Source: a virus
DNA: 29,230 nt
Strand: one strand, 5' to 3'
Virus record (IMG/VR): IMGVR_UViG_3300042505_001009
Location: 1 to 29,230 of that record
Of this stretch, positions 1 to 7,829 are shown in pieces. The position numbers and the translations under genes were made by a program. The notes below the pieces were generated by a model that was given only the letters and a program-made list of their open reading frames with translations, had not been told where the DNA came from and ran no database searches. How positions within the stretch are numbered: the first letter of the stretch is position 1; each line of letters opens with the position of its first letter.

Positions 1-193
1 TAACAGAAGTTCCGAATTTCAAGTTTTTGTGTGCTGCTGTATATGAATTAGTATTAAATCTTTCACCAGAAGCAGTTTTTCTTCCGTTAAGTCCATATCC
101 ATACCAACTAGCTATTCCGACTTGATGCACAACCTCTTTCGACATAGTGACACTTGACATAAAAAGAGTCAAGCATAAAATGAATAATTTCAT
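1..193 (-). CDS. RlpA-like double-psi beta-barrel protein (partial, N-terminal part)
   Basis: The leftward frame starts at 193 and runs off the window. It opens with a hydrophobic signal-like segment (MKLFILCLTLFMSS), followed by the RlpA hallmark GIASWYG, then GRKTASGERFN and an AAH segment. RlpA proteins are double-psi beta-barrel proteins of the cell envelope; some are lytic transglycosylases acting on denuded peptidoglycan. In a phage this would suit wall remodelling or lysis. A purine-rich AGGAG lies about 12 nt upstream of the ATG. A TATAAATA late-promoter-like string on the minus strand (311-318) lies about 120 nt upstream, with a hairpin between. The C-terminal part, and any catalytic residues there, are outside the window. 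The family call is firm; the enzymatic role is inference. Confidence 0.8.
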   Translation of the reverse strand, partial: MKLFILCLTLFMSSVTMSKEVVHQVGIASWYGYGLNGRKTASGERFNTNSYTAAHKNLKFGTSV

Positions 194-282
194 CTTCTTT
201 TTTCTCCTATAACGATTGAATTACAATAATTCAATTTTCTATTTGATGATTTAAGATTACTTTACTTTTAAAGTTATCTTGT

Positions 283-307
283 TATTGCCCCAAAAAATGG
301 GGCAATA
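283..307 (-). terminator. Hairpin after the 310-612 gene, probable terminator
   Basis: A perfect 9-bp stem, TATTGCCCC with GGGGCAATA, has a 7-nt A-rich loop and lies immediately 3' of the leftward gene ending at 310. The stem is GC-rich against an AT-rich background. The T run after it on the minus strand is poor, so it may be a weak terminator or an RNA-stabilising hairpin. Confidence 0.5.
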
Positions 308-309
308 TA

Positions 310-612
310 TTATTTATACGAAAATAATTGCCACCCTAAAGTCCATATTCGACTAGCAAAATTATGGATTGCATTATCTTCAATAGAATCTTTAAAATTA
401 GAATATACTATTTCATTAGGCAGAAGACTAAAAAAATTATCCAACTGACTCTTCGTCAATCTGATTCTATATTGATAGTCTGTTCCACCTCCTTCTTCAA
501 TTTCAAAATTTGGAAAATAAAAAGACAAATGTTCTTTGACTCTAGATCTAACCACATAACTTCCTTCCTTGTTAACAATAGAAAGAAATCCTTTATTCAA
601 AACTAACCACAT
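310..612 (-). CDS. Conserved hypothetical phage protein
   Basis: A 100-residue protein if translation starts at the third possible ATG (612). That ATG has GGAG seven bases upstream, whereas the two earlier in-frame ATGs (630 and 618) sit on or before this ribosome site. It begins MWLVLNKGFLSIV and contains VRSRVKEHL and a DYQYRIRLT segment. This layout resembles small host and phage proteins of unknown function that begin MWLV and carry an RAR/REDL-like stretch. No signal peptide, membrane segment or catalytic motif is visible. It has its own sigma70-type promoter (637-665), overlapping the end of the next gene upstream, so it seems to be expressed apart from the block at 655-2039. Confidence 0.65.
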   Translation of the reverse strand: MWLVLNKGFLSIVNKEGSYVVRSRVKEHLSFYFPNFEIEEGGGTDYQYRIRLTKSQLDNFFSLLPNEIVYSNFKDSIEDNAIHNFASRIWTLGWQLFSYK

Positions 613-636
613 ACACATTCTCCATAACAAAAATAC

Positions 637-665
637 AGTATATCAACCTATGATCTATTTGTCAA
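637..665 (-). promoter_or_regulatory. Sigma70-type promoter for the 310-612 gene
   Basis: On the minus strand TTGACA (665-660) is followed by a 17-nt spacer and TATACT (642-637). The start codon used lies 25 nt downstream. The -35 box is inside the last codons of the 655-1392 gene. Confidence 0.75.
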
Positions 666-1392
666 CTGTTGATTGGAAATGATCTAGGAAATTATTTCTT
701 CTCTCATGAAAAGTTCTGTGTAGATCTTCCCAATTATGAAGTCCAGAATTTTTAAAAGCATCATAAACTTTCCCTTGATCAATATTTCGTACAGCTTCTA
801 TTCCGTGATGCAAAGCTTCTGGAGTCATCGAAAACGCAGTATTAAATACATGAGCAGATTCATGATTAACATTAGGATCTCGTAAAGATCTGATCTCTGA
901 TATATCAGAAGTGTAAGGTTTATGTCCACCTCTTGCTCTAAACTCGAAAGAACCACCAGGATCTATTCCATGAAGAACTCCTTTTCTATCCGATGATATA
1001 TTACCTTGACCATAATCAAGACCTGTTCCAACACCATCCCAATTTTTTGTTAAAACTGAATGTGCAAATATCTTCCCTATAGTATGATGTTGATCTGGAG
1101 TCATATCTTTAACATCATTTAATTTTATTGGAGTCAATCCTTCTTTCCATTTAGTGGAAACACCTTCTTTTCCTTCTATATTAGCTATTTCTGGATTTAA
1201 TGTTTTAATACCCATCAAATCCTGAAGTTTTCCAGATAAAACTTCTGATTTTGCTTGATCTGAATGTTCTGGAAATTTAATATAATGTTTTTTACCTGTT
1301 TCATTATGTTGATATATCCCTCCTGGATTTGAACCTAATGCTCCAGATGTCTTTATAAATTCTTCTGATATAAATTCTTTGAATGTTTTCAT
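655..1392 (-). CDS. Kinase-fold protein with capsid-targeting-like N-terminus (candidate injected effector)
   Basis: A 245-residue protein. Residues 1-10 (MKTFKEFISE) match the T4 internal-protein capsid-targeting pattern, with a likely prohead-protease cut after Glu10 (F-I-S-E). The rest has a HipA/PI-kinase-like arrangement: a glycine-containing segment GGIY near 24, a Lys in HYIKFP (K39), a partner Glu in AKSEV (E50), Asp/Asn near DYGQGN (126-131) and a metal-binding Asp in GIDPGGS (D144), followed by RARGG. I infer an atypical kinase packaged in the head and delivered with the DNA. Its ATG overlaps the stop of the Nudix gene by 4 nt (ATGA), so the two are translationally coupled. Kinase activity and substrate are unproven; an inactive pseudokinase or an AMP-transferring enzyme is possible. 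Confidence 0.65.
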   Translation of the reverse strand: MKTFKEFISEEFIKTSGALGSNPGGIYQHNETGKKHYIKFPEHSDQAKSEVLSGKLQDLMGIKTLNPEIANIEGKEGVSTKWKEGLTPIKLNDVKDMTPDQHHTIGKIFAHSVLTKNWDGVGTGLDYGQGNISSDRKGVLHGIDPGGSFEFRARGGHKPYTSDISEIRSLRDPNVNHESAHVFNTAFSMTPEALHHGIEAVRNIDQGKVYDAFKNSGLHNWEDLHRTFHERRNNFLDHFQSTVDK

Positions 1393-2039
1393 AGTTTTTC
1401 TACTATCTCTTTATCTAGTGGTGAGTTTAAATGATCTTTTAATTTTTCTTTTGGAACTAAATGAACTGCCTGAGATTCCCATCCCATTTCTGATGGGGTT
1501 CCTCCTACTCTTTTAGCATGATAATACCTAGTCAAACTAGTAGATCTATTAGAATCATGTGCATGTCCTAATAATTCTATTTTTAGACCTGTTTCCTCGT
1601 GTGCTTCTTTTATAGCATTTGCTCTATGATTCAACCCTGAATCTAATTTACCTTTAGGTCCAATAGTTGTATCATATCCACCAAATCCATTTGTTGGGGA
1701 TAATGTCCACACTCTACCATCTTTTTCATGTATTATTGCTCCAGTTGCAATTCTTTTATTATTTGTATTAATTAAAGGAGGTTCTTCAAAATCACCTTGT
1801 CCTTCGACAGAATTCCATTCTTCTTTATTTTTTGGAGAATTTTTCCAAGATTCAAATTTAACTCCATTTAATTCTTGTGGGAGTTCTCCTTTTGGAACTA
1901 CTGTTGCGTGTTTGGTTGAATCATGCCAATGTTCTATTGGAGATGGATTTGATGGATTTTCAATATAAACAGATTCTCCATGTTCTCCTAATTTAGGATG
2001 AACAATTGATTCTTTTATGAATTTCTTGAATGATAACAC
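1389..2039 (-). CDS. Nudix hydrolase with capsid-targeting-like N-terminus (candidate injected effector)
   Basis: A 216-residue protein. Residues 1-10 (MLSFKKFIKE) fit the capsid-targeting pattern with an F-I-K-E cleavage site. A Nudix fold occupies about residues 95-185: ATGAIIHEKDGRVW, then the Nudix box around 130-152 ending KEAHEETGL. The box has Lys where Arg is usual and lacks the usual Glu after G-x5, but keeps the metal-binding E-x-x-E-E core. Nudix enzymes hydrolyse nucleoside diphosphates linked to another group (ADP-ribose, NADH, capped RNA, dinucleotides); the substrate cannot be told here. A TATAAATA late promoter lies 32 nt upstream, inside the exonuclease gene. It is the first gene of a two-gene late unit with the kinase-like gene. 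Confidence 0.75.
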   Translation of the reverse strand: MLSFKKFIKESIVHPKLGEHGESVYIENPSNPSPIEHWHDSTKHATVVPKGELPQELNGVKFESWKNSPKNKEEWNSVEGQGDFEEPPLINTNNKRIATGAIIHEKDGRVWTLSPTNGFGGYDTTIGPKGKLDSGLNHRANAIKEAHEETGLKIELLGHAHDSNRSTSLTRYYHAKRVGGTPSEMGWESQAVHLVPKEKLKDHLNSPLDKEIVEKL

Positions 2040-2674
2040 TTAACTTTACCTATTAAAATTTTAATATAACTATTTATATCTTTTATAAAAATTTGAGGGT
2101 TATCATCTTCAACAGCTATTATTATAATTATTTGATTTATTTTTATCCCAGTTAATTCATAATAAGCCATAGCATAAAATGTTGCTTGTAGAAAATAATC
2201 TTGTATATCTTCTTCAGTCTTTAATCTAGTTGATGTTTTATAGTCTATTATTGATAATACTCCATCATATTCAGCAATAGCATCACATCTTCCAGCAACT
2301 TTTAACCTATCAGAATATAAAGCACATTCTAAATAATGTATATTATTAATATTATCTAAAAATGGTTTAATTGAAATAAAACAATCTAATGCTATTGTAT
2401 TAGCAAAATCAGAATAATCAATAGCTTTATTATTCAAATATTGTTCACATAAAGAATGTGTTTTGGTTCCTCTAGAAGAAGCTCTAGTGGAAATTCTAGT
2501 AGCTTCTTCCTCCCCAACTTTTTTTCTCCAATCAAAAAGCCGTTGTTTATTAAAAGATCCTAATATTGTGGTTATTGACGCATACTTTCCATTAGGAGTA
2601 ACGTAATGACGTTTATTATTAATGGTTTCAGTTTTTAAATCATATATTTCTTTTGGAGGGCAATATAAAAACAT
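2015..2674 (-). CDS. PD-(D/E)XK nuclease, RecB/Cas4-like (MGME1-type) exonuclease
   Basis: A 219-residue protein. The nuclease core is visible: a His in RGTKTHSLCEQYL (N-terminal motif), AGRCDAIAEY (G-x-x-D), LSIIDYKTST (D-x-K active-site strand) and QATFYAMAYYELTG (the Q-x-x-x-Y helix). This order is typical of the RecB-like exonucleases common in phages and of mitochondrial MGME1. Expected role: trimming DNA ends during replication or recombination, or degrading host DNA. Its 3' end overlaps the start of the Nudix gene by 25 nt, and that overlap contains no late promoter; the late box is further inside this gene at 2071-2078. It lies 3 nt downstream of the GT4 gene, so it belongs to the PhoH-phosphoesterase-GT4 transcript. 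Confidence 0.85.
   Translation of the reverse strand: MFLYCPPKEIYDLKTETINNKRHYVTPNGKYASITTILGSFNKQRLFDWRKKVGEEEATRISTRASSRGTKTHSLCEQYLNNKAIDYSDFANTIALDCFISIKPFLDNINNIHYLECALYSDRLKVAGRCDAIAEYDGVLSIIDYKTSTRLKTEEDIQDYFLQATFYAMAYYELTGIKINQIIIIIAVEDDNPQIFIKDINSYIKILIGKVKCYHSRNS
2071..2078 (-). promoter_or_regulatory. T4-type late promoter for the Nudix/kinase-like unit
   Basis: TATAAATA on the minus strand, the exact T4 late -10 consensus, ends 32 nt before the ATG at 2039. It lies inside the exonuclease coding region, which fits a separate late transcript for the two genes with capsid-targeting-like N-termini. Confidence 0.7.
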
Positions 2675-2677
2675 AAT

Positions 2678-3685
2678 TTATTTTTCAACTAAACTTTCGT
2701 AAAAAATTGCAGTACACTTTTTCCAAGTCCAATTATAAGACTCATCCTCTACATATTTTCTGGATAATGTTAAACAAGCATCTAATTCACCAACTCCGAA
2801 TTCTTCTACTAGAAATCCACTTCTACCTTCTCTAATTATCTCATCAGAAACAGTACCTCTATATGCTAATACAGGAGTACCTGAAGCAATTGCTTCTAAT
2901 TGTGTTAACCCGAAGGTATCATTTTTAGAAGGAAAAACGAAAACATCTGCATTAGCATAGATGGTGGAAAGATTCTTTCCTGTTAATTTTCCAACAAATG
3001 ATACTTCGCTATGATACTTAGTCATAAGTTCTTTTAAATAAGGACCATCACCAACTAAAACTTTTAAATACCCATCTGGTACAGGAATATTACAAAAATC
3101 ATCTAAACCTTTTTCCTTAGAAACTCTACTAACACATAAAATAAATTTTAAATGTGAATCAAATGGCCTATTCCTATGAGAAGAATTAAATACTTTTCTA
3201 TCAACTCCTCTTTTCCAAACAACAAGATTGTCAAATCCTTTAGATATTAATAGATTTTTTACTATATTAGTAGGAACTAATATATTTTTAGACTTTGAAT
3301 GAAACCATTTGAAATATGGGTATGTTAAATTTTCAGAAATCCCAAAAATGTTTTTAATAAACTCAGGAAACATAGAATGATAAGATGTTGTATAATTATA
3401 TTTTTTCCTATCACAATATAACTTTCCTGCTAATCCAACTGGACCTTCTGTAGCAATATGAATAAAATCAGGACTAATATCCTCAATCATTTTACCAATT
3501 TTCCATACATTCAATGAAATGTCAATTTCTTTATAGAATGGTAGAGAAATAGTTTTGAATCTTTCTGGATTGATGAAAGAAATTTCATTTTTTTCAGAAA
3601 GAATTTCCATTGTTTTATTTAGAGTTCTAACAACACCATTAGTTTGTTTAAGAGTTGTGTCAGTTATTATCAATATTTTCTTCAC
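2678..3685 (-). CDS. GT4-family glycosyltransferase
   Basis: A 335-residue GT-B glycosyltransferase of family GT4. The N-terminal domain opens with KILIITDTTLKQTNGVVRTL and has SYHSMFPEF; the C-terminal domain has ILCVSRVSKEKGL (about 184-196), VGDGPYL, a nucleotide-sugar-binding FGLTQLEAIASGTPV with the E-x7-E pair, and DEIIREGRSGFLV. Closest in style to bacterial alpha-mannosyl/glucosyl transferases acting on lipid acceptors. Its start overlaps the end of the phosphoesterase gene by 26 nt, so the two are coupled. GT4 and LpxH-like phosphoesterase genes also pair in bacterial genomes for envelope glycolipids; the phage pair may alter host envelope lipids or surface sugars, for example to exclude other phages. 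Donor and acceptor are unknown. Confidence 0.88.
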   Translation of the reverse strand: MKKILIITDTTLKQTNGVVRTLNKTMEILSEKNEISFINPERFKTISLPFYKEIDISLNVWKIGKMIEDISPDFIHIATEGPVGLAGKLYCDRKKYNYTTSYHSMFPEFIKNIFGISENLTYPYFKWFHSKSKNILVPTNIVKNLLISKGFDNLVVWKRGVDRKVFNSSHRNRPFDSHLKFILCVSRVSKEKGLDDFCNIPVPDGYLKVLVGDGPYLKELMTKYHSEVSFVGKLTGKNLSTIYANADVFVFPSKNDTFGLTQLEAIASGTPVLAYRGTVSDEIIREGRSGFLVEEFGVGELDACLTLSRKYVEDESYNWTWKKCTAIFYESLVEK

Positions 3686-4457
3686 ATCTATCCTCTTTAG
3701 TTTCTTTAATTTCGTTCCAAGTTACTATTTCAAAAGTACCATCAAAATGTTCAACTAATGCGGTACAACTTTCTACCCAATCTCCATCATTCATATAGAC
3801 TATGCCTTCGATTTCTTTTATCTCTGCGTGGTGAATATGTCCACAGATAACACCATCATAGAATTTTCTTCTGCAATAGTCAACTAAATTTTTTTCATAG
3901 TCAAAAATAAAATCAACAGCACCTTTAACTTTATGTTTTAGATATTTACTAAATGACCAATATCCAAATCCAAATTTATGTCTGAACCAATTATATTTAG
4001 AATTTAGATATAATAATAAATCATATGATTTATCTCCTAAAAATCCTAACCAAGGTGCTAATTTAGAAATACCATCAAATAAATCTCCGTGTATTACTAA
4101 ATATCTTTTACCATTAACTCCTATATGATCAATTCTATTAACTATTTCTATTTTACCTAAAGAAAAATCATATATTAATAAAGGTCTCAAAAACTCGTCA
4201 TGATTCCCTGTAATATACACTATTTTTGAACCTTTTTTTGAATGATTCAAAATTTGACGAATTACATTTGTATGAGATTTTTTCCATTTCCATTTATTTT
4301 GTTGCATTTTCCAACCATCAATAATATCTCCAATAAGATATATTGTATTAGCTGAATTATATTTTAAGAAATTGCAAAGCAATTCTGCTTTGCAATCTCT
4401 AGTTCCAAGATGAATGTCTGAAATGAAAATACTTCTATATTTTCTTTTATTAATCAT
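3660..4457 (-). CDS. Calcineurin-like metallophosphoesterase, LpxH (UDP-2,3-diacylglucosamine diphosphatase)-like
   Basis: A 265-residue protein with the full set of metallophosphoesterase motifs in order: SDIHLGT (14-20), YLIGDIIDGW (about 41-50), TGNHDE (83-88), VIHGD (about 122-126) and GHIHH (about 208-212). The WLGFLGDKSYDLLLYLNSKYNW stretch between them is the membrane-facing insert seen in LpxH-type lipid diphosphatases. LpxH removes UMP from UDP-2,3-diacylglucosamine in lipid A synthesis, but homologues paired with GT4 enzymes may act on other lipid phosphates. Its start overlaps the PhoH gene stop by 8 nt. The family is sure; the exact substrate is inference. Confidence 0.85.
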   Translation of the reverse strand: MINKRKYRSIFISDIHLGTRDCKAELLCNFLKYNSANTIYLIGDIIDGWKMQQNKWKWKKSHTNVIRQILNHSKKGSKIVYITGNHDEFLRPLLIYDFSLGKIEIVNRIDHIGVNGKRYLVIHGDLFDGISKLAPWLGFLGDKSYDLLLYLNSKYNWFRHKFGFGYWSFSKYLKHKVKGAVDFIFDYEKNLVDYCRRKFYDGVICGHIHHAEIKEIEGIVYMNDGDWVESCTALVEHFDGTFEIVTWNEIKETKEDRCEENIDNN

Positions 4458-5238
4458 ATCCTTGTTCTACTCTATGTTTAGCAACAATATAGTCGTATAC
4501 AAATTGACTTCTTACTATATCAGTTACCTCAAACTCTACAACATTAAATCTATCCATAATGTTTGCGATTTTTAAAAATTTAGCAAACCCACTACATTCT
4601 CTAGTATTGATTAAATCAGATTGATGTATATCTCCAGAAAAAATTATTCTACAATTTTTACCTATTCTACCACAAACAGTATCAATTTCATGGAAATTGA
4701 AATTTTGAGCTTCATCAATAATAATTAATGCATTATTAAAAGATAATCCTCTTAAAAATGAAGTATTTTCAAACTGAATTATATCCTTTTTAGATAATAT
4801 TGAATATGCATCACCTCTACTAAACAATTCATTACATATAGAAATATAAGGTGCTTCAAAAGGTTGAGCTTTTTCATCAACAGAACCAGGTAAATGTCCT
4901 ATTTCCCTAGATTTAACTAAACTTCTACATATAATAATTCTTTCATAATCATTTTCTGAATAGAATAAATCATTTAATGCAAGATACATAGCTAAAAAGG
5001 TTTTTCCAGTTCCAGGAAATCCACTTAGAATTAATTCTCTACCAGAATAATATGAATCAAAAGCTAATTTTTGATTCTCTGTTAATGGTTGAATTTCCTT
5101 TAATACCAATTGTCCTGTATTAGAATTTTGTGGTTTTCTTTTTCTGCCTTTTATCGAAGTTACATTATCCATCTCTCTATCTATCTCTGAAGATTTTAAG
5201 AATTTGCTGTTTAGTTTTCTTATTTTTGACATAAACAT
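4450..5238 (-). CDS. PhoH-like P-loop ATPase
   Basis: A 262-residue protein with Walker A GFPGTGKT (about 75-82), then ICRSLVKSREIGHLPGS, Walker B ALIIIDEAQN (about 167-176) and the sensor FSGDIHQSD. These are hallmarks of PhoH-like ATPases/helicases, which are common in T4-like marine and freshwater phages; the biological role is poorly defined (RNA metabolism or phosphate stress have been proposed). The first 45 residues are basic and low-complexity. The start may be the Met at codon 3 (MSKIRK, 5232), the usual start in such genes. It leads the leftward PhoH-phosphoesterase-GT4-exonuclease transcript and is separated from the upstream gene by a terminator. Confidence 0.9.
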   Translation of the reverse strand: MFMSKIRKLNSKFLKSSEIDREMDNVTSIKGRKRKPQNSNTGQLVLKEIQPLTENQKLAFDSYYSGRELILSGFPGTGKTFLAMYLALNDLFYSENDYERIIICRSLVKSREIGHLPGSVDEKAQPFEAPYISICNELFSRGDAYSILSKKDIIQFENTSFLRGLSFNNALIIIDEAQNFNFHEIDTVCGRIGKNCRIIFSGDIHQSDLINTRECSGFAKFLKIANIMDRFNVVEFEVTDIVRSQFVYDYIVAKHRVEQGYD

Positions 5239-5240
5239 CC

Positions 5241-5272
5241 TTGAAAAGAAAAAAGGGCAATATCTGCCCTTT
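5241..5272 (-). terminator. Rho-independent terminator between the 5322 gene and phoH-like gene
   Basis: An 8-bp stem, AAAGGGCA with TGCCCTTT, and a 5-nt loop. On the minus strand it is followed by a run of T residues (TTTTTTCTTTTC). It closes the transcript that ends with the 5322-5564 gene. Confidence 0.85.
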
Positions 5273-5321
5273 GTAGTTAATAGAAGTCAAAAAAACATTA
5301 ATATACATAACAAAATTGTAT

Positions 5322-5564
5322 TTAGTCCCATCTGCTTTGAATATTATGACCTGGGGTATTTCTTTTAATTCTTTCGATAACTCCCTCTTGAAATTCTCTT
5401 GGTGGTTTTTTAATTCCTAAAGAAACAGAATCTGCAAAATTCATTGTTGTGAAAACTTGTTCTTCATTGGGATGATCAATTTTATATTGTTCATATTCAG
5501 AAATAGTCATAAATTTTTCTTCTATTTCTCCAGTGTCTTTATTCTTTATATCATAAATTGGCAT
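5322..5564 (-). CDS. Small conserved phage protein
   Basis: An 80-residue protein beginning MPIYDIKNKDTGEIEEKFMTISEYEQY, with a middle FADSVSLGIKKPP and a C-terminal ERIKRNTPGHNI. The opening resembles the N-terminus of FmdB-like zinc-ribbon proteins, but there are no cysteines, so no zinc site. Proteins with this layout recur in T4-like cyanophages without known function. It starts directly after the stop of the 5565-6191 gene and ends before a strong terminator, so it is the last gene of that transcript. Confidence 0.7.
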   Translation of the reverse strand: MPIYDIKNKDTGEIEEKFMTISEYEQYKIDHPNEEQVFTTMNFADSVSLGIKKPPREFQEGVIERIKRNTPGHNIQSRWD

Positions 5565-6191
5565 TTAATACCCCATATTTAATTTTTGAGCCTGTTCTGT
5601 TAATAAATCCAGAATTCCTTGAGAATACCAATTTGGTACTTCTCTACTATTTATCTTTCCTGACCATTGTGCGATATGTTGTTTGCTGTTTATATAGTAA
5701 TTTCTATAAGACTTTATGGAATCATTTTTGATAACATATTCTTCAGGCATAGCTGGAGTAGGTTGCGTGAATAGACCTATCTTGATATTTTTTGGATACT
5801 CAGACAGTTTCTTAACCAAACCAATTTGCTCACACTTATGAACTTTACCATAACGGTAGGTATACTCACTACATAGTTCTACTAGCAATGAGTATAGCCA
5901 ATCGTAGTTAGCTTTTGAAGCACGACACCAAATAGCACTAGGATGATTGATGTGAGTAGCTGCATATAAAATATTGTCACGATCATCAGACAGTTTCCAT
6001 TTTTTTACATTACGCCAACGAACAGGAAATGATCCAGCAACTGCACGTTTTTCTACTGAATCAACACCATCAAGAACACGATGAGCAGTAGATAAAAGTT
6101 GACAATACTCAAGAATCATCTTGATGCAGTGTTTGTCGTTGTGCATTTGAGCGCAAACTTTATAATTGTGGTCAAGATAAAATATATTCAC
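5565..6191 (-). CDS. Conserved phage protein of unknown function
   Basis: A 208-residue protein if it starts at the GTG at 6191, which has GGAG five bases upstream and gives the natural N-terminus (M)NIFYLDHNYKVCAQ. An ATG 30 bases further upstream overlaps the promoter region and lacks a ribosome site. Visible features: MHNDKHCIKMILEYCQLLSTAHRVLDG, which has a His/Lys/Glu pattern that could be catalytic, and a Trp-rich C-terminal half (QWSGKI, PNWYSQG). Homologues are widespread in phages, usually without a function. It has a near-perfect sigma70-type promoter (6224-6252). Confidence 0.75.
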   Translation of the reverse strand: MNIFYLDHNYKVCAQMHNDKHCIKMILEYCQLLSTAHRVLDGVDSVEKRAVAGSFPVRWRNVKKWKLSDDRDNILYAATHINHPSAIWCRASKANYDWLYSLLVELCSEYTYRYGKVHKCEQIGLVKKLSEYPKNIKIGLFTQPTPAMPEEYVIKNDSIKSYRNYYINSKQHIAQWSGKINSREVPNWYSQGILDLLTEQAQKLNMGY

Positions 6192-6223
6192 AAAAACTCC
6201 ACTTGTCGATTGTAAGAGCATAT

Positions 6224-6252
6224 AGTATACGAGTTTTTCTACATCAAGTCAA
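6224..6252 (-). promoter_or_regulatory. Sigma70-type promoter for the 5565-6191 gene
   Basis: On the minus strand TTGACT (6252-6247), a 17-nt spacer and TATACT (6229-6224) precede the GTG start by 33 nt. Confidence 0.8.
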
Positions 6253-6282
6253 CACTTTTAATCTAAATTTTAAAAATAAATG

Positions 6283-7680
6283 TCAATAAAATTTTATCTT
6301 TCTAGATATAGCTTGTGCGTATTGTTCAGCAACCTCAGACCCTTTAGATTTTTCATCAAACTTAAACATCTTAGCATATCCAAATTTTTGAATTGTTGGA
6401 AGTTGTTTATTAAGTCTATCTCCAATATCAGTTCTATATTGTGGAGAATTTCCAACTTCAATATTTTTTAAAATTTTATAAACTTTTTCTTTAGCTTCTA
6501 AAATAGTATCACCACATGCAGTAGCAGTTAGAATATAATTTCCAGCAGTAACCCAACCATCAACTTCCTTTATTTTACCATCTGAAATTTTTAAAGTCTT
6601 TCCTATCTTAACTTCTGAAGGGTGAATATCATTCATATTAACCTTATCTAACTTAATAGGATAATCTTGTTCTTCATAATAATCATCTGCTTTTTTAGGG
6701 TAAGATCCATTAGAAAGAACAACACCTATACATACTTTATTATCCTTAACTTTTAAAGTATCTTTTCCTTTAATAAGATCTAACATCCATTCTGCAGGAT
6801 CTCCTATATGTAATGCTTGTTGTATTTGCCATAATGGATATCCAAATCTTGAAGTAAATTCTAATGGATAAGGAGTTCCTGTTTTTTCGTCAATAATACA
6901 AGCAACATCAATATAACCACAATAATTTTTTGATTTTAAATAAGGAATCAAAGGAGTTAGTAATTCTTCAGCTAGTTTAGATTTTTGAACATATCCTATT
7001 ACAGTTCCTTGTTCTCCTGTATTTACTCCTAAATCTCCATTTAAATATTTTTTAAATTCAAAATTCTCTAAGTAGTATTTAGAAAATCCTCCTGGTCCAT
7101 AAAAACCACCAACAGCCATTTCAATACCAGGTTTAAATTCTTGTAAAATAAATGATTGTTTCTTTCCTTTTTCTTTCCATTTTTGTAGCATGAATATCAT
7201 ATCTTCAGCAGATTTAGAAACATATGATAATGATTTATCTGTTTCCTCTCCACAAGGTTTTGAAACCCAACGTTTATCTAGATTCTTTTTAACAAAGTTT
7301 ATTCCAGAATCATAATCATTAAATGGACCTTCATAGGGCATAGTTTCTATACCATATTTTTTAAATAAATCTTGCCCATAATTTCTATCTAATTCACATT
7401 TAGAAATATCATCATCAATACCAAATATTGGATATCCTTTGTTTCTATAATTCTTCATTTCTTCCATTAAAATTATATTATCACAAAGAACAATTAAATC
7501 AGCCCAATCCATATATGGTTTATATTCATTTACTTTAGAAACAATACCATCTCCATATGTTGATATTATTCCTTTTTTTGGATTCATTGCTATGTGATAT
7601 TTAACATCATGTTTGTTTAATTTACATCTCCATGCAAAATCCAAACAAAATCCTTCCGAATCTATTACTAGAATTTTCAT
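6283..7680 (-). CDS. PurD-like ATP-grasp protein (phosphoribosylamine-glycine ligase family)
   Basis: A 465-residue protein with a Rossmann-like N-terminus (MKILVIDSEG), an ATP-grasp core (KRWVSKPCG near 138; SFILQEFKPGIEMAVGGFYG near 175-195; GYIDVACIIDEKTGTPYPLEFTSRFGYPLWQ near 255-285) and a C-terminal domain with GVVLSNGSYPKK and AGNYILTATACGDTILEAKEKVY, like the PurD C-terminus. PurD joins phosphoribosylamine and glycine in the second step of purine synthesis. The N-terminal GGREHAL motif of true PurD is replaced by a divergent SEGFCLDFAW, and the protein is about 35 residues longer than usual, so the substrate may differ. It is preceded by a late-promoter variant (7705-7712). Boosting purine supply is the simplest role. 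Confidence 0.8.
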   Translation of the reverse strand: MKILVIDSEGFCLDFAWRCKLNKHDVKYHIAMNPKKGIISTYGDGIVSKVNEYKPYMDWADLIVLCDNIILMEEMKNYRNKGYPIFGIDDDISKCELDRNYGQDLFKKYGIETMPYEGPFNDYDSGINFVKKNLDKRWVSKPCGEETDKSLSYVSKSAEDMIFMLQKWKEKGKKQSFILQEFKPGIEMAVGGFYGPGGFSKYYLENFEFKKYLNGDLGVNTGEQGTVIGYVQKSKLAEELLTPLIPYLKSKNYCGYIDVACIIDEKTGTPYPLEFTSRFGYPLWQIQQALHIGDPAEWMLDLIKGKDTLKVKDNKVCIGVVLSNGSYPKKADDYYEEQDYPIKLDKVNMNDIHPSEVKIGKTLKISDGKIKEVDGWVTAGNYILTATACGDTILEAKEKVYKILKNIEVGNSPQYRTDIGDRLNKQLPTIQKFGYAKMFKFDEKSKGSEVAEQYAQAISRKIKFY

Positions 7681-7704
7681 CTAAATTCCTTTATAAAATA
7701 ATAG

Positions 7705-7712
7705 TATTTATC
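7705..7712 (-). promoter_or_regulatory. Variant T4-type late promoter before the purD-like gene
   Basis: GATAAATA on the minus strand, one base from the TATAAATA consensus, lies 25 nt upstream of the ATG at 7680. This is the same spacing as the consensus late boxes at 8079 and 11731. Confidence 0.4.
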
Positions 7713-7779
7713 TTTATACAGATTTTAATAAGTTTAAAATAATTCTTATAATCTAAGTCTATATCTAATAAAAAAGTTC

Positions 7780-7808
7780 TTGACTTTTTTTCTATCCTGT
7801 GTTACTAT
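7780..7808 (+). promoter_or_regulatory. Possible rightward sigma70-type promoter
   Basis: TTGACT (7780-7785), a 17-nt spacer and TACTAT (7803-7808). Transcription would run antisense through the small 7830-8021 gene towards the two small rightward genes at 8108. It could make an antisense RNA, or it could be chance in AT-rich DNA. Confidence 0.35.
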
Positions 7809-7829
7809 TACTCTGTAGTCGGATGATAA

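Noticed and set aside
6326-6333. TTCAGCA string inside the purD-like gene as a motif copy
   Set aside because: No flanking complementary stem; chance occurrence in coding sequence.
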